A DNA stretch of 64,000 nucleotides from UBA4844 sp050943255 (GCA_050943255.1 JBMNOV010000002.1:26055-90054), one strand, 5' to 3'. Positions 1 through 8,825 are shown, counted from the first letter of the stretch. Made by a program: numbers and translations. Notes: a model not told the origin generated them from the sequence alone.

Positions 1-54
1 AGCTAAACGGCATTCCGATTGTTTATGTGGTTTAACTTCAAAAATTACCCTTCT

Positions 55-396
55 TTATGTGTTTCGAATAGTCGCAATCAATACCCCTATTAGTATAAGG
101 GCTCCTCCGACAAAGAAATTGAAGTCTAAATATTCATTAAGCAATAACCATCCTAAAAAGGATCCTACTAACGGCTGCAGGAAAAAGAATAATGAACCAA
201 TTCCGGCATCCATCATTTCCATACCTTTATTCCATAGAAAGAATGCACCCGCTGAAGATACTATTCCTAAATACAAGACTCCAGGAATCACCAAAGAGTT
301 ATTTAAGATAATGCTCTTAGTATGTATCTCCCACAACATAAACGGTGTGGTAAAGATTAATGGTATTTTAGGGTTCTTATTCACACGGTAATACAA
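55..396 (-). pseudogene. Truncated EamA/DMT-family transporter (C-terminal part only)
   Basis: The 113 readable codons encode about three to four hydrophobic helices, with the family-like run SLFFFLQPLVGSFLGWLLLNE (about residues 68-88) near the end of the second EamA repeat, then a last helix ending in IATIRNT. Family members are about 300 residues, so the first EamA repeat and part of the second are missing. The only in-frame start is a TTG directly behind the stop codon of the Phd-Uma2 gene, with no ribosome binding site. I read it as the 3' remnant of a drug/metabolite exporter cut off by rearrangement. The family is fairly sure; loss of function is inferred from length. Confidence 0.7.
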
Positions 397-1131
397 TTAG
401 ATATCTGCAAAAATATCTCCCAACCGTATCATTAGCCCTGCAAAAACACTTGATTCTATAGTCTCATCCTCATTCAGGATTATCAGGCTTTCGATATCTC
501 TTTCGGGAGAAAAGGAATACTGTAGGAGGCTCTTTTCCTCAAGATTTACTACCCAATATTCCGAAACCCCGCTTTTCATGTACAGATTTAATTTGGTTAC
601 CATATCCTTACCCTTATTCGATGGTGATAATACCTCAACTATAAGTGTGGGTATACCCTCATATTTGTTAGATTCGTTGACTTTGTCCAGGTCGCAGATA
701 ACCACAATATCCGGCTGCACAACATTGGGATCTTCTTCAAACTTGGTTGCAAAACCGAACAGCCTTATATCCAGTGGCGCTGTTAATGAGCGGCAGACCT
801 TTCCTCTAAAATAGTTATTAAAGTGCCAGGATATTTCGTTAACCACAATCTGATGTTTAAAACTTGGGGACGCCAGCAGATATATCTCGCCATCGATAAA
901 TTCATACCTTTGATCGGATGAATCGATCAGTTCCATGTATTCCTCATAGCTAATTTTCTTGGTAGTTTTATAGTTTTTCGCTTCTTCGTGCAACAGATAA
1001 TAATCAGGTTCATTATAGCGAATCAGTTTAGCAACGCTTTTTCCGTTTTTGGTAATAATAATATCTTCCTTCTCCGCCAGAGATAGGTATTTTCCGAAAG
1101 CGTTCTGTAAATCAGTAGTATTGACACGCAT
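397..1131 (-). CDS. Phd/YefM-type antitoxin domain fused to Uma2-family (DUF820) PD-(D/E)XK nuclease
   Basis: Residues 1-50 look like a Phd/YefM DNA-binding antitoxin: MRVNTTDLQNAFGKYL, then the run DIIITKNGKSVAKLI. Residues 65-240 match Uma2: YEFIDGEIYLLASPS, NVVQPDIVVI with an Asp, LIVEVLSPSN with a Glu, and a downstream Lys near YMKSGVSEYWVV. These supply the D-E-K set expected of a PD-(D/E)XK fold. Uma2 proteins are common but their role is poorly known. The fusion puts a probable repressor/neutraliser and a probable nuclease in one chain. The gene stands alone, starts at ATG, and its promoter lies among three copies of a TTAGCTA motif, which suggests autoregulation through the Phd domain. 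Confidence 0.82.
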   Translation of the reverse strand: MRVNTTDLQNAFGKYLSLAEKEDIIITKNGKSVAKLIRYNEPDYYLLHEEAKNYKTTKKISYEEYMELIDSSDQRYEFIDGEIYLLASPSFKHQIVVNEISWHFNNYFRGKVCRSLTAPLDIRLFGFATKFEEDPNVVQPDIVVICDLDKVNESNKYEGIPTLIVEVLSPSNKGKDMVTKLNLYMKSGVSEYWVVNLEEKSLLQYSFSPERDIESLIILNEDETIESSVFAGLMIRLGDIFADI

Positions 1132-1153
1132 AAACTCACCCCCAATTCCTATG

Positions 1154-1206
1154 TTAGCTATTATTTTAAATGTATATTAGCTAATTGTCAAACTCATATT
1201 AGCTAA
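1154..1206 (-). promoter_or_regulatory. Promoter of the Phd-Uma2 gene with three phased TTAGCTA(A) operators
   Basis: On the minus strand TTGACA (1187-1192) and TAAAAT (1163-1168) are 18 bp apart, a good sigma-A promoter. TTAGCTA occurs at 1154-1160, 1177-1183 and 1199-1205, and the last two are the full palindrome TTAGCTAA. The repeat steps are 23 and 22 bp, about two helical turns. The copies sit downstream of the -10, in the spacer, and upstream of the -35. This is what a cooperative Phd-type repressor site would look like; the binding itself is inferred. Confidence 0.6.
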
Positions 1207-1274
1207 AGAGATGTTCGAGGTGATCCTTCTTGGGCTTTGAGGTACCTGACACCAACTTATCATTGATTTTCGTA

Positions 1275-1420
1275 CTACCTTCCAGTTCCAACACTACCCG
1301 CAGCCAAAGCAGATTGGCCCTCGCCGTCCTGTCCGTCTTTTATATTGCTGGCGCTCGGCGCTGAAGCTCCGTTAGCAACTGCTACATAATAGGCAGTAGC
1401 ACCAGCATTGGCTTTAGCAA
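1275..1420 (-). pseudogene. Relic of a repetitive surface-protein-like coding sequence
   Basis: The minus strand reads without a stop through about 45 codons, including ATAYYVAVANGASAPSAS, and ends at a TAG (1275-1277). The Ala/Ser/Gly-rich composition and the TAYYVAVANGA run recall repeat domains of exported surface proteins. There is no start codon or ribosome site, and the upstream end runs into the IS3 relic. The wider stretch 1132-1458 otherwise holds only the Phd-Uma2 promoter and a GGTACCTGACACC palindrome-like motif near 1241. The identity is a guess; I support only that it is a remnant of a longer reading frame. Confidence 0.3.
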
Positions 1421-1785
1421 GTATTCCCACCTGCTTACTCCCAAGGAGGCGTAATCCAGGCCCTGGGCTTATTTGTCACTCAGATCGCGGCAGTCAATAT
1501 TGTAGCCATGCTTATCAGGATTTACTGCAGGAGCACGGTTTCCTATGTAGTATGAGCCGCAAAGGTGAATGCCAGGATAATGCTTGTGCTGAGACATTTT
1601 TTCATAGTATGAAGGTCGAATGGATATATGGAGAACCGTTGAAATCCAGATATAGGATGAAACAGGAAGTCAGGGAATACATAGAGGTTTATTATAATCG
1701 GCAAAGAATGCATTCTAATAATGGGTATCTTTCGCCTTATGATTTTGAAAGGGTTAATCAGTCCAGCTTCTTACTGTCCGCTTAG
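1408..1785 (+). pseudogene. IS3-family transposase OrfB, C-terminal remnant
   Basis: From about position 1459 the frame encodes the end of an rve/DDE integrase domain: HSDRGSQYCS with the second catalytic Asp, NACAETFFHSMKVEWIYG with the catalytic Glu, and the tail YYNRQRMHSNNGYLSPYDFE. The N-terminal HTH_21 region and the first Asp are missing, so it cannot be active. Behind it a 14-bp stem-loop (1834-1873) and a GTGTCTACTTT...GGGG stretch near 1921-1940 resemble an IS3-type right end. Confidence 0.8.
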
Positions 1786-1833
1786 GCTTGACCAGATCAA
1801 AAAGATTTATAGTTTGATTTTCGCATTAGCTAT

Positions 1834-1873
1834 CCCGGATAAAGCAGTCTTAACAAAGCTGCATTTATCCGGG
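1834..1873. repeat. Strong stem-loop behind the IS3 relic
   Basis: CCCGGATAAAGCAG (1834-1847) pairs with CTGCATTTATCCGGG (1859-1873) with a single bulged base, leaving an 11-base loop. It has no following T-run on the plus strand. It may be a structural element of the IS end or an insertion into it. Confidence 0.5.
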
Positions 1874-1882
1874 AAACTGGGG

Positions 1883-1920
1883 GCAAGCAAATCATCGCTT
1901 CGTTCTTCATGTGATTTTAA
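1883..1920. repeat. Near-copy of a segment from the neighbouring HAAS-FtsW gene
   Basis: Positions 1883-1920 match 3115-3152 except for one substitution and small single-base length differences. The 3115 copy lies inside the HAAS domain of the membrane protein gene and codes on the minus strand for NHIEERSEDLLA. The copy at 1883 is out of any gene and probably marks a rearrangement linked to the IS relic. Confidence 0.6.
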
Positions 1921-1958
1921 TGTGTCTACTTTGGGGGGAGCATATTACTAACCCTGAG

Positions 1959-3251
1959 TTATTTATTGGTAAGCAATACAATATCTTTTAACCTATACGC
2001 GGCAAGAATCATTCCTAAAGCCAGCATCTGTACTACCAGCTGGCTGCCCCCATAGCTTATAAAGGGCAAACTCATCCCGGTAATAGGAAGCCAGCCCAGG
2101 TTCATTAGTATGTGCCATAATGTTTGCACCAGCAAAAGGGTTGAAAGCCCTGCAATTAGTAATGACCCATATTCATTGCGTACTATTTTTGCGGTTTTAA
2201 ATAAGTGGACGAGAAAGCCCACAACTAAAAAGAAAAACAATATTCCGGCCAGCCAGCCAAAGGTATATACGATATAGGTAAAGACAAAATCGGTATGTAA
2301 TTCCGGCAAGACAGATAGATTAAACCCCTGGCCAAAGAGGCCGGCAGCTTTTAATACTTCGGTAATCTTAATGTACAAATACCCTGCCCCACTGGGGTCG
2401 ACCTGCGGGTTTAGGAATATGGTAAAGCGCTGCAGGCGATATGGATGAGAAATAACTGCCAGTAAAGTAGTTAACACAGGGAAAGCCATAATCGCTGCTA
2501 TTTGCCAGTATTTTGCGCGACTTAATAACATTAAAACAAAAAAGGCACTGGTAAATAGCAACAATCCGGATAAACACGGACTGGCAATATATAATAGAAC
2601 TGGAATTATGAATAGTATTCCACCTTTTATCAAAGATTTCCGATCATTCCAATCGCATTTAACCAATAAACCAGCTAAGGCTATGGTTAATAGATAAGGA
2701 GATATAGCAGCAATATTAATAGAAAAAGGCCCTACAACCAAATAAGGTAATCCTGCCACGGAAGGGCCATCTAACAAGGTAAGTATCCAGATACCAATGG
2801 TAAATACATAAACATATGCAGATATTGGCTGAAATTTACGGTAATCTATCCTGCTGACCAGGATTAACAGAGCCCCTCCCAACACTGCATAAAATATCGA
2901 TTTGTAGAAAACCCCCAAGTCATACGTTAATAAATTATTAAATTGTATAGTATATAAGGTAAATAACCCAAAACCCAAAAATAGAGCGGTAAAGAGAAGC
3001 AACCACCAGTCAGTTTTAGGCTTATGGGTTTGGTGTAATTGCTTTCCTACTGATACTGGATCACCCATATCTTTTACTGCTTGCCTTATAGCCTCTTCTG
3101 GGGGCACACCCTGAGCAAGCAAATCCTCGCTTCGTTCTTCAATGTGATTTAAAAGTTCACTTTTTAGTGCGGGGTGAATTTCCTTACACTTCACCTGGTC
3201 ACATACTTTTTCCAGATACTCGGTTACATCATGGTTCTGGTACAGGCTCAA
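1959..3251 (-). CDS. HAAS-domain membrane protein with FtsW/RodA/SpoVE-type permease domain
   Basis: Residues 1-80 form a soluble helical domain (HPALKSELLNHIEER, GVPPEEAIRQAVKDMGDP) of the HAAS/permease-prefix kind that usually accompanies PadR regulators. Residues 85-430 hold about ten membrane helices and end in the FtsW/RodA signature GMSLPFISYGGSQL. Normal FtsW, RodA and SpoVE are SEDS peptidoglycan polymerases of about 370-400 residues; the HAAS extension is extra. The start overlaps the end of the PadR gene by 23 bases, so the two are translationally coupled. I infer a SEDS-like envelope role under PadR control; polymerase activity is not shown. Confidence 0.82.
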   Translation of the reverse strand: MSLYQNHDVTEYLEKVCDQVKCKEIHPALKSELLNHIEERSEDLLAQGVPPEEAIRQAVKDMGDPVSVGKQLHQTHKPKTDWWLLLFTALFLGFGLFTLYTIQFNNLLTYDLGVFYKSIFYAVLGGALLILVSRIDYRKFQPISAYVYVFTIGIWILTLLDGPSVAGLPYLVVGPFSINIAAISPYLLTIALAGLLVKCDWNDRKSLIKGGILFIIPVLLYIASPCLSGLLLFTSAFFVLMLLSRAKYWQIAAIMAFPVLTTLLAVISHPYRLQRFTIFLNPQVDPSGAGYLYIKITEVLKAAGLFGQGFNLSVLPELHTDFVFTYIVYTFGWLAGILFFFLVVGFLVHLFKTAKIVRNEYGSLLIAGLSTLLLVQTLWHILMNLGWLPITGMSLPFISYGGSQLVVQMLALGMILAAYRLKDIVLLTNK

Positions 3252-3585
3252 GCTTCATACCCCCTATTACTTGGTCTACGGCCTTTTTAAACTGATTCCA
3301 TTCCGCGCTTTTTTCTTTAAGAATATTAGTGCCCTGGCTGGTAATGCGGTAATATTTGCGGCGGCGGCCTTGATTGGATTCAACCCAGTAGGACTCAACC
3401 GAGCCTTCAGCCTCCAGAGCATGCAATATGGGGTATAAAGTTCCTTCTTTAAAGACAAATACTCCCCCCGATTGCTTATTAATCTCTTTTATTATCTGGT
3501 AACCATACATGTCATCCTGTGAGAGCAAGCTTAAAACCATAATAGCAGTACTCCCTCTGATTAACTCCTTATTTACTTTCACCAT
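3229..3585 (-). CDS. PadR-family transcriptional regulator
   Basis: The winged-helix PadR domain is clear: MVLSLLSQDDMYGYQIIKEI, EGTLYPILHALEAEG, and RKYYRITSQG as the wing. Length (about 118 residues) fits PadR subfamily 2. I place the start at the ATG at 3585, because AAGAAGG lies 5 bases ahead of it; the GTG two codons upstream overlaps that ribosome site. PadR proteins repress their own operon and are released by a ligand or stress. The gene overlaps the HAAS-FtsW gene, and the promoter ahead is covered by matching palindromes. Confidence 0.9.
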   Translation of the reverse strand: MVKVNKELIRGSTAIMVLSLLSQDDMYGYQIIKEINKQSGGVFVFKEGTLYPILHALEAEGSVESYWVESNQGRRRKYYRITSQGTNILKEKSAEWNQFKKAVDQVIGGMKLEPVPEP

Positions 3586-3599
3586 GCTCACCTTCTTTC

Positions 3600-3651
3600 A
3601 TATACATAGATAGCCTATGTATATAATATAACTATATACATAGGCTGACAA
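3600..3651 (-). promoter_or_regulatory. Promoter and PadR operator of the PadR-HAAS operon
   Basis: On the minus strand TTGTCA (3646-3651) and TATTAT (3623-3628) are exactly 17 bp apart. Three arms of one motif cover this promoter: ATATACATAG (3600-3609), CCTATGTATATA (3614-3625) and TATATACATAGG (3633-3644). The ATGTATA/TATACAT pairs are the kind of inverted repeat bound by PadR dimers. Autorepression is inferred. Confidence 0.65.
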
Positions 3652-3734
3652 GGTATAAATTAATTATGTGCAGTAACGGTGGTAATGTGCTTGAGTGGTT
3701 AACTAGTGCTGTACCAAAAAACCTCACTTTATTA

Positions 3735-6335
3735 TCAGATATTCTCCTGCTTCAAGGCATCAACTATGTTCTCTTTCTTAACCTTGGAACTGGAATACAG
3801 CATTGCTGCCCCCACGATGACAAATACAGCAATAACTACATATCCTATACTTGCCCAGGGAAGTACAAAGCCGTAGCTAAAGGTATACCCTAGAGACCGG
3901 TAGATCAAATACATCACGATTATGCTGAGCGGAAGCCCATAAACAAGCGACTTGATGCCATAGAAGATACTTTCATAGTTAAGCATTTTATTAAACCCCT
4001 TGGGGGTCATGCCAACTGATTTAAGCATGGCAAATTCTCTTTTGCGCAAAGCAATGCTGGTGGAAATAGTATTAAAAATGTTGGCCATAGAAATCGCTGT
4101 AATTAACACAATAAAACCATAGGTGAATACTGACATTAACAGCATTATCTGCTCTTCCTGCTGCCTCACCTGATGCACATTGTAAATGCCTATCCTGCTC
4201 TCTTGCATATCCTCAATCTGGTGTTGGGTTGCCAGGGGATCAGAGCTTTTCAGTAATAGCCTGGATCTAGTTTCATCAATTCTCATGTTTCCATCCAACT
4301 CACTCATGACTTGTTCGGAAACAATGACAGTTAGTCCGCCCGGCCCGGCTGGGAAGACGCCCATAGGGGCTTTATCTGTTAAGGCCGCAATTTGCAGTTG
4401 GTTTAAAAAGGTCTCTTTTTGTGTCTCTTGATCAGTCTGGTATAATTCAATACTCTGACCAACCTTGGCATTAATGGCCTTGGTCTCAATAAATTTTCTT
4501 GCCTCATAATCCTGATAAGAAGTAGTATCAATTACAATTCCCGATAATTTATCGGCATTTCTCAGCTGATTATAATCGGCACCAATTTCTTGGGCGTAAT
4601 CCTTAAGAGACTTTTCATCTAGTGCAACTATATCGATATAGTAGGGATATTTCTCATCTTTTATTGTACCATTATATATTTCCTGTAGTTCTTTAGGTAT
4701 AAACTCCTCATCAATCCAGGCATTGGCAGTTAGTTCTTTTAATACAGAATATTCGGTAACATCACTAAGACTAGTAATGGCCTGTATTAAATGTTCATCC
4801 TGGGCTGCGTTTTCCCCAGGCAGCATGACCTGAATATCAAAATTTACTCCATCCTGGGAGAGTTCAACTGATTTCTGGAGATTATCGGTGAAATATGCAA
4901 CGGTTAAAAATAGAACTATGCTTATTACCAATGAAAATACCGTAGCCTGGTACCTGCGTTTGTTTCTTTTCAAATTTTTTAAGCCAATTTCGGCTTCAAA
5001 ACCAAATATTCTGCGGATAAGTCCATAAGTTCTCACTGCTTTATGGTTAAGCTTAATATCAGTTGTTTGTCTGATGGCATCAATAGCAGAGATATTAGAC
5101 GCTTTTTTAGCCGGCCAATAGGTGGAAATAAAAATCGTCAATATGGAAATAACACAAGCACCCAATATAGATAAGGGGGTGATTACCACTCTAAATGCTT
5201 CAGAAACTCCTGATGCTCCCAGCATTCCCTTTATCATAGGATTGATAAACCAGAAAGTAATAGCCAGCCCCCCCAGACCACACAGGATTCCCAGGGGAAT
5301 GCTTATCAAGACTATGACTGCTCCCTCAAAAAACACCGAGTTTCTTTTCTGCTTTCTTGTTGCCCCTACACTGGAAAGCATGCCTAAATGACGGGAACGT
5401 TCCGAAACCGAGATAGCAAAAGCATTATAGATTAATGCTGCCGAGCCTACTACAATTATCGCCATTATGATTGCTATCAGTGAATAAAGGGTTTGGTGCA
5501 GGTTATCTATATCGGTTACACCATAAAAGCGGAGCAGTTCATTATTATATTCTACGGTTAAAATGTTATTTTGCCTGGCCAGATCCTGGGCATGGTTGTA
5601 AAGTGACCTTTTAACTTGTTTTAAAACCACCGCGGCATCAACAGTATCATTTGTTCCTAGGATGCTGGCATCTACATAGCTAATAACATTATACCCTGGT
5701 GCCCAGGCAGGTTCCCAGGTAGGACGGGCAATGATTCCCACCACAGTATAATTATGAGTTGATGTATTATTTAATGTTTCGGTAACCTCACCGTCTTTGG
5801 TTTGTAAAGGAGTCTGCTGGTTCAGGGGCTGGCTATCACCTGCAGTCATAAATCTCTGGCCGATATCAAGTACCAACTGATCACCAATTGCCAGCTTAAC
5901 CTTGGCGCTTTCAGCAATTTCCTCGGAGATGACCACCTCATTATTGGCCTGCGGCAACCGCCCTTTGATCAGTTCAATGGGGAACTGTTCAAAACCCTGG
6001 GAATCATATTCTTTAATAAACAAGTAGGGTTTATATAATCTATTTTGGTTTCCTGCTAAAAAAGCATAGCCCCGATCTCTGGAGACGATAAGTGTTTTAG
6101 TTTCTTCATCATTTTTAATAGCTTGCAGCTGTTCCTGGTTTACATTCTTATACAGGACATGCCATTCTCCATCTTTGGCAATGGTTTGTCTTTGCAGCAA
6201 ATCCATAAAAGATACACCCAAAGTTGCTACCGCGGTTACCATAGCGACAGAGATAATTACGCCTATAATGGTAACCAGGGTTCTTCTTCGGTTTTGTTGT
6301 AAATTTCGTAAGGTTAGTTTATTTACAATATTCAT
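3735..6335 (-). CDS. ABC transporter permease, double FtsX domain (866 aa)
   Basis: The protein begins with a membrane helix (TLVTIIGVIISVAMVTAVATL), a MacB-like periplasmic core domain (about 45-270), an FtsX domain with three helices (about 285-420), then after residue 455 a second cycle of helix, external domain and FtsX domain. This is the layout of MacB/YtrF-type permeases of Firmicutes rather than of the 10-helix BceB. Its ATG overlaps the stop of the ATPase gene by 4 bases. With the two-component genes upstream it forms a regulated transporter module, often for antimicrobial peptide or envelope stress response; substrate unknown. Confidence 0.88.
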   Translation of the reverse strand: MNIVNKLTLRNLQQNRRRTLVTIIGVIISVAMVTAVATLGVSFMDLLQRQTIAKDGEWHVLYKNVNQEQLQAIKNDEETKTLIVSRDRGYAFLAGNQNRLYKPYLFIKEYDSQGFEQFPIELIKGRLPQANNEVVISEEIAESAKVKLAIGDQLVLDIGQRFMTAGDSQPLNQQTPLQTKDGEVTETLNNTSTHNYTVVGIIARPTWEPAWAPGYNVISYVDASILGTNDTVDAAVVLKQVKRSLYNHAQDLARQNNILTVEYNNELLRFYGVTDIDNLHQTLYSLIAIIMAIIVVGSAALIYNAFAISVSERSRHLGMLSSVGATRKQKRNSVFFEGAVIVLISIPLGILCGLGGLAITFWFINPMIKGMLGASGVSEAFRVVITPLSILGACVISILTIFISTYWPAKKASNISAIDAIRQTTDIKLNHKAVRTYGLIRRIFGFEAEIGLKNLKRNKRRYQATVFSLVISIVLFLTVAYFTDNLQKSVELSQDGVNFDIQVMLPGENAAQDEHLIQAITSLSDVTEYSVLKELTANAWIDEEFIPKELQEIYNGTIKDEKYPYYIDIVALDEKSLKDYAQEIGADYNQLRNADKLSGIVIDTTSYQDYEARKFIETKAINAKVGQSIELYQTDQETQKETFLNQLQIAALTDKAPMGVFPAGPGGLTVIVSEQVMSELDGNMRIDETRSRLLLKSSDPLATQHQIEDMQESRIGIYNVHQVRQQEEQIMLLMSVFTYGFIVLITAISMANIFNTISTSIALRKREFAMLKSVGMTPKGFNKMLNYESIFYGIKSLVYGLPLSIIVMYLIYRSLGYTFSYGFVLPWASIGYVVIAVFVIVGAAMLYSSSKVKKENIVDALKQENI

Positions 6336-7030
6336 GGACGAATCACCTCATCCCGGGCTATTCTTCCGTCTTCTATGGAAATAATTCGGTCAGCCTGTAA
6401 GGCAATTCGTTCATCATGAGTAATAATAATCAAGGTTTGCTTATAAGTTTTGTTAAACATTTTTAATAAGCTAACTATTTCATTGCTGTTTTTGCTGTCC
6501 AAATTACCTGTGGGTTCGTCAGCCAACATTAAAACAGGATTATTAATCAAGGCTCTGCCGATCGAGACCCGTTGCTGCTGCCCGCCGGAAAGCTGATTAG
6601 GCAGATAATGCAAGCGGTTCCCCAAATTTAAAATGTTTACGATGTCATTAAAATGCTTTTTATTAACCTGATGGCCATCCAGTAATAAGGGCAAAATAAT
6701 ATTTTCTTCCACCGTCAAGACCGGGATCAGATTGTAAAACTGATAAACCAGGCCAATTTGCCGGCGTCTAAAAATTGCCAACTGGGTCTCATTCAGGCGA
6801 TAGATATCAGTGTTATTAACTAATACCTTGCCACTGGTAGGCATGTCTACCCCTCCCAACATATGCAAAAGAGTAGATTTGCCTGATCCAGAAGGCCCGA
6901 TTATAGCAATGAATTCCCCTTCCTTTACGGAAAAAGAGACATCATCAAGGGCTTTTACAGCTGTCTCCCCTTCCCCATAGATTTTAGACAGATGTTCTAT
7001 TTGTAAGATTTCCAATTTATAAACCTCCAT
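6332..7030 (-). CDS. ABC transporter ATP-binding protein (LolD/MacB/BceA-like)
   Basis: Contains Walker A GPSGSGKST, Q-loop region YQFYNLIPVLTVEEN, signature LSGGQQQR, Walker B LMLADEPTGNLDS and switch His in IITHDER. The NLD after Walker B is typical of the MacB/FtsE/LolD class that works with FtsX-fold permeases. It is 232 residues, full length. The stop overlaps the permease start. It lies 88 bases downstream of the sensor kinase, so all four genes may be one transcript. Confidence 0.92.
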   Translation of the reverse strand: MEVYKLEILQIEHLSKIYGEGETAVKALDDVSFSVKEGEFIAIIGPSGSGKSTLLHMLGGVDMPTSGKVLVNNTDIYRLNETQLAIFRRRQIGLVYQFYNLIPVLTVEENIILPLLLDGHQVNKKHFNDIVNILNLGNRLHYLPNQLSGGQQQRVSIGRALINNPVLMLADEPTGNLDSKNSNEIVSLLKMFNKTYKQTLIIITHDERIALQADRIISIEDGRIARDEVIRP

Positions 7031-7118
7031 TTTACGGTGTTTCTATAAGTATATCTGCCTAAAATGACAAATAAGTGACTGCAATATTACAATTTAGTCA
7101 CTTTATTACACGGGGACG

Positions 7119-8129
7119 TCAAACTATTTGTTTGTAAAACATAATCCTGAATTGAGTACCCTTTTCCCCCTCACTTTTTACTTCAATAGCGCCATTCTGA
7201 TAAGATATAATGCTATGAGCCATGGCCAGCCCAATACCAACACTATCATCGCTGGCATTTTTACCTTTATAAAAACGTTTAAAAATATAAGGAATGTCCT
7301 CCTTGGGTATTCCTTTCCCATTATCGGCAATGACTATTTCAGTAAATAGTGCATTTTCCGTAAAAGAAATGGTGATATTCCCTCCTTCAGGAGTATGTTC
7401 TACACAGTTTTTTAAAATATTTATTAAAGCTTCGCATGTCCAATTAAAATCACCCCTAAAGGAAACATCACTATTACCATTTATCGAAATAGTTTGTCCT
7501 TTAATATCCAGGGGGATTAGAATGGGCTCAATCGCTTTTTGTATAAGCTTTTCCACCTTTATCAAATCTTTTTTAAAACTTACCGTTCCCGCATCAATTT
7601 TAGCCAGTTTTAATAATGCAGAAACCAGCCATTCCATACGTTCCAACTGCAAGCGAATTTTATGGGTAAATTCCATTCTTTTTACTTCCGGCAGATTAGC
7701 ATCATTTAGTAAGTCTGCCATCACCATCATGGAGGTAAGTGGAGTTTTAAGTTGATGAGATATATCAGCAATGGCATCGGTTAGTTGGAGCTTCTCCTGC
7801 TGCAAAAGCGAGCTCTGCTCTGAAAGTATTAATGTCACTTTATAAATATCATTTTTTAAGATACTAAGCTCACCTTCCTGATTATCCCTGACATCCAGAA
7901 AGTAATCACCTGCACTGACCTGGCGCAGGTATTCGGAAAGCTTTTCTATTTGCTGATACCTCCATTTGGTAAAAAATAAGCTGCATCCCACTAATAATAC
8001 AGCCGTAATAAAAGTAATAACCGCAGCCAGCGGCGAAATAAGATAGGCTATAGCAGTTGCCGCCAAAGTTATTGAACTCAATATAAGTAACAGTATTTGA
8101 ACCTCTCTGTTACGCAGCAAGCTAATCAC
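7119..8129 (-). CDS. Sensor histidine kinase, two transmembrane helices
   Basis: Two hydrophobic helices (about residues 12-30 and 33-53) are separated by only a short turn, so there is almost no external sensor domain, as in intramembrane-sensing kinases. The linker is followed by the H-box DISHQLKTPLTSMM and the N, G1 and G2 boxes (EALINILKNCVEHT, IADNGKGIP, DSVGIGLAMAHSI). The GTG start overlaps the regulator gene by 8 bases; a TTG three codons later would be better spaced from AAGG, so the start is uncertain. Phosphorylates the regulator encoded just upstream. Confidence 0.92.
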   Translation of the reverse strand: MISLLRNREVQILLLILSSITLAATAIAYLISPLAAVITFITAVLLVGCSLFFTKWRYQQIEKLSEYLRQVSAGDYFLDVRDNQEGELSILKNDIYKVTLILSEQSSLLQQEKLQLTDAIADISHQLKTPLTSMMVMADLLNDANLPEVKRMEFTHKIRLQLERMEWLVSALLKLAKIDAGTVSFKKDLIKVEKLIQKAIEPILIPLDIKGQTISINGNSDVSFRGDFNWTCEALINILKNCVEHTPEGGNITISFTENALFTEIVIADNGKGIPKEDIPYIFKRFYKGKNASDDSVGIGLAMAHSIISYQNGAIEVKSEGEKGTQFRIMFYKQIV

Positions 8130-8805
8130 CGACCTTATAACCTAGACCACGCACCGTTTTGATAAGGGTTGGATTTTGCGGATCATCTTCCAGCTTTTCC
8201 CGTAATCTTTTTATATAAACGGTTAAGGTATTATCATTTACGAAGTCACCGGCTATGTCCCAGATTTGCTCTAAGAGTTGATTGCGGGAAAGAACCTGTC
8301 CGACATGGTTAGCGAATATAAGTAGTAAACGGTATTCCAGAGCAGTCAGATTAATTTCGCAGCCATTCTTATAAACCTTGCCTTCCAGCAGATTAACCCG
8401 AACATTATCTATTGCTACAAAAGTTTTAGTCTGAGTTTGCATATTATACCGGCGTAAAACCGTTTTTATCCGCGAAATAAGCTCCCGGATGCGAAAGGGT
8501 TTGGTAATATAATCATCCGCTCCCATATCAAGGCCCATCACTACATTAACCTCATCATCAATAGCAGTTAAAAAAATAACTGGTATGTCGCCGCGCTGTT
8601 TAACAAAATGGCACAAATCATAGCCACTCCCATCCGGCAGCGACAAATCAAACAAACATAAATTCAATTGCTGCAATTCTTCGGTTAATACTTTTTGCGC
8701 TGATTTATAATCATGGCAAAGAACCGCAGAAAAACCCTCCTGTATAAGTGAATATTCAATTCCCGCGGCAATCGTTTTATCATCTTCAACCAGCAAAATC
8801 TTCAT
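8122..8805 (-). CDS. OmpR/PhoB-family response regulator
   Basis: The receiver domain (1-118) has the acidic pair EDD, the phosphorylation site LCLFDLSLPDGSG and the Lys in ITKPF. Residues 130-227 form the winged-helix effector (LTALEYRLLLIFANH ... ERLRE-type recognition helix, TVRGLGYKVG). The gene heads a regulator-kinase-ATPase-permease run and most likely controls that transporter. Start ATG at 8805 is preceded by an AAGGGTGG ribosome site. Confidence 0.93.
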   Translation of the reverse strand: MKILLVEDDKTIAAGIEYSLIQEGFSAVLCHDYKSAQKVLTEELQQLNLCLFDLSLPDGSGYDLCHFVKQRGDIPVIFLTAIDDEVNVVMGLDMGADDYITKPFRIRELISRIKTVLRRYNMQTQTKTFVAIDNVRVNLLEGKVYKNGCEINLTALEYRLLLIFANHVGQVLSRNQLLEQIWDIAGDFVNDNTLTVYIKRLREKLEDDPQNPTLIKTVRGLGYKVGD

Positions 8806-8825
8806 TAAGAATAACCACCCTTTAC

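Noticed and set aside
1154..1206. Three TTAGCTA copies as a CRISPR-like or phage attachment array
   Set aside because: Repeats are 7-8 bp and sit on a promoter; an operator explains them better.
7294..7755. 153-codon frame antisense to the sensor kinase gene
   Set aside because: The kinase has all its boxes in the other strand; this frame has no start signal or known motif.
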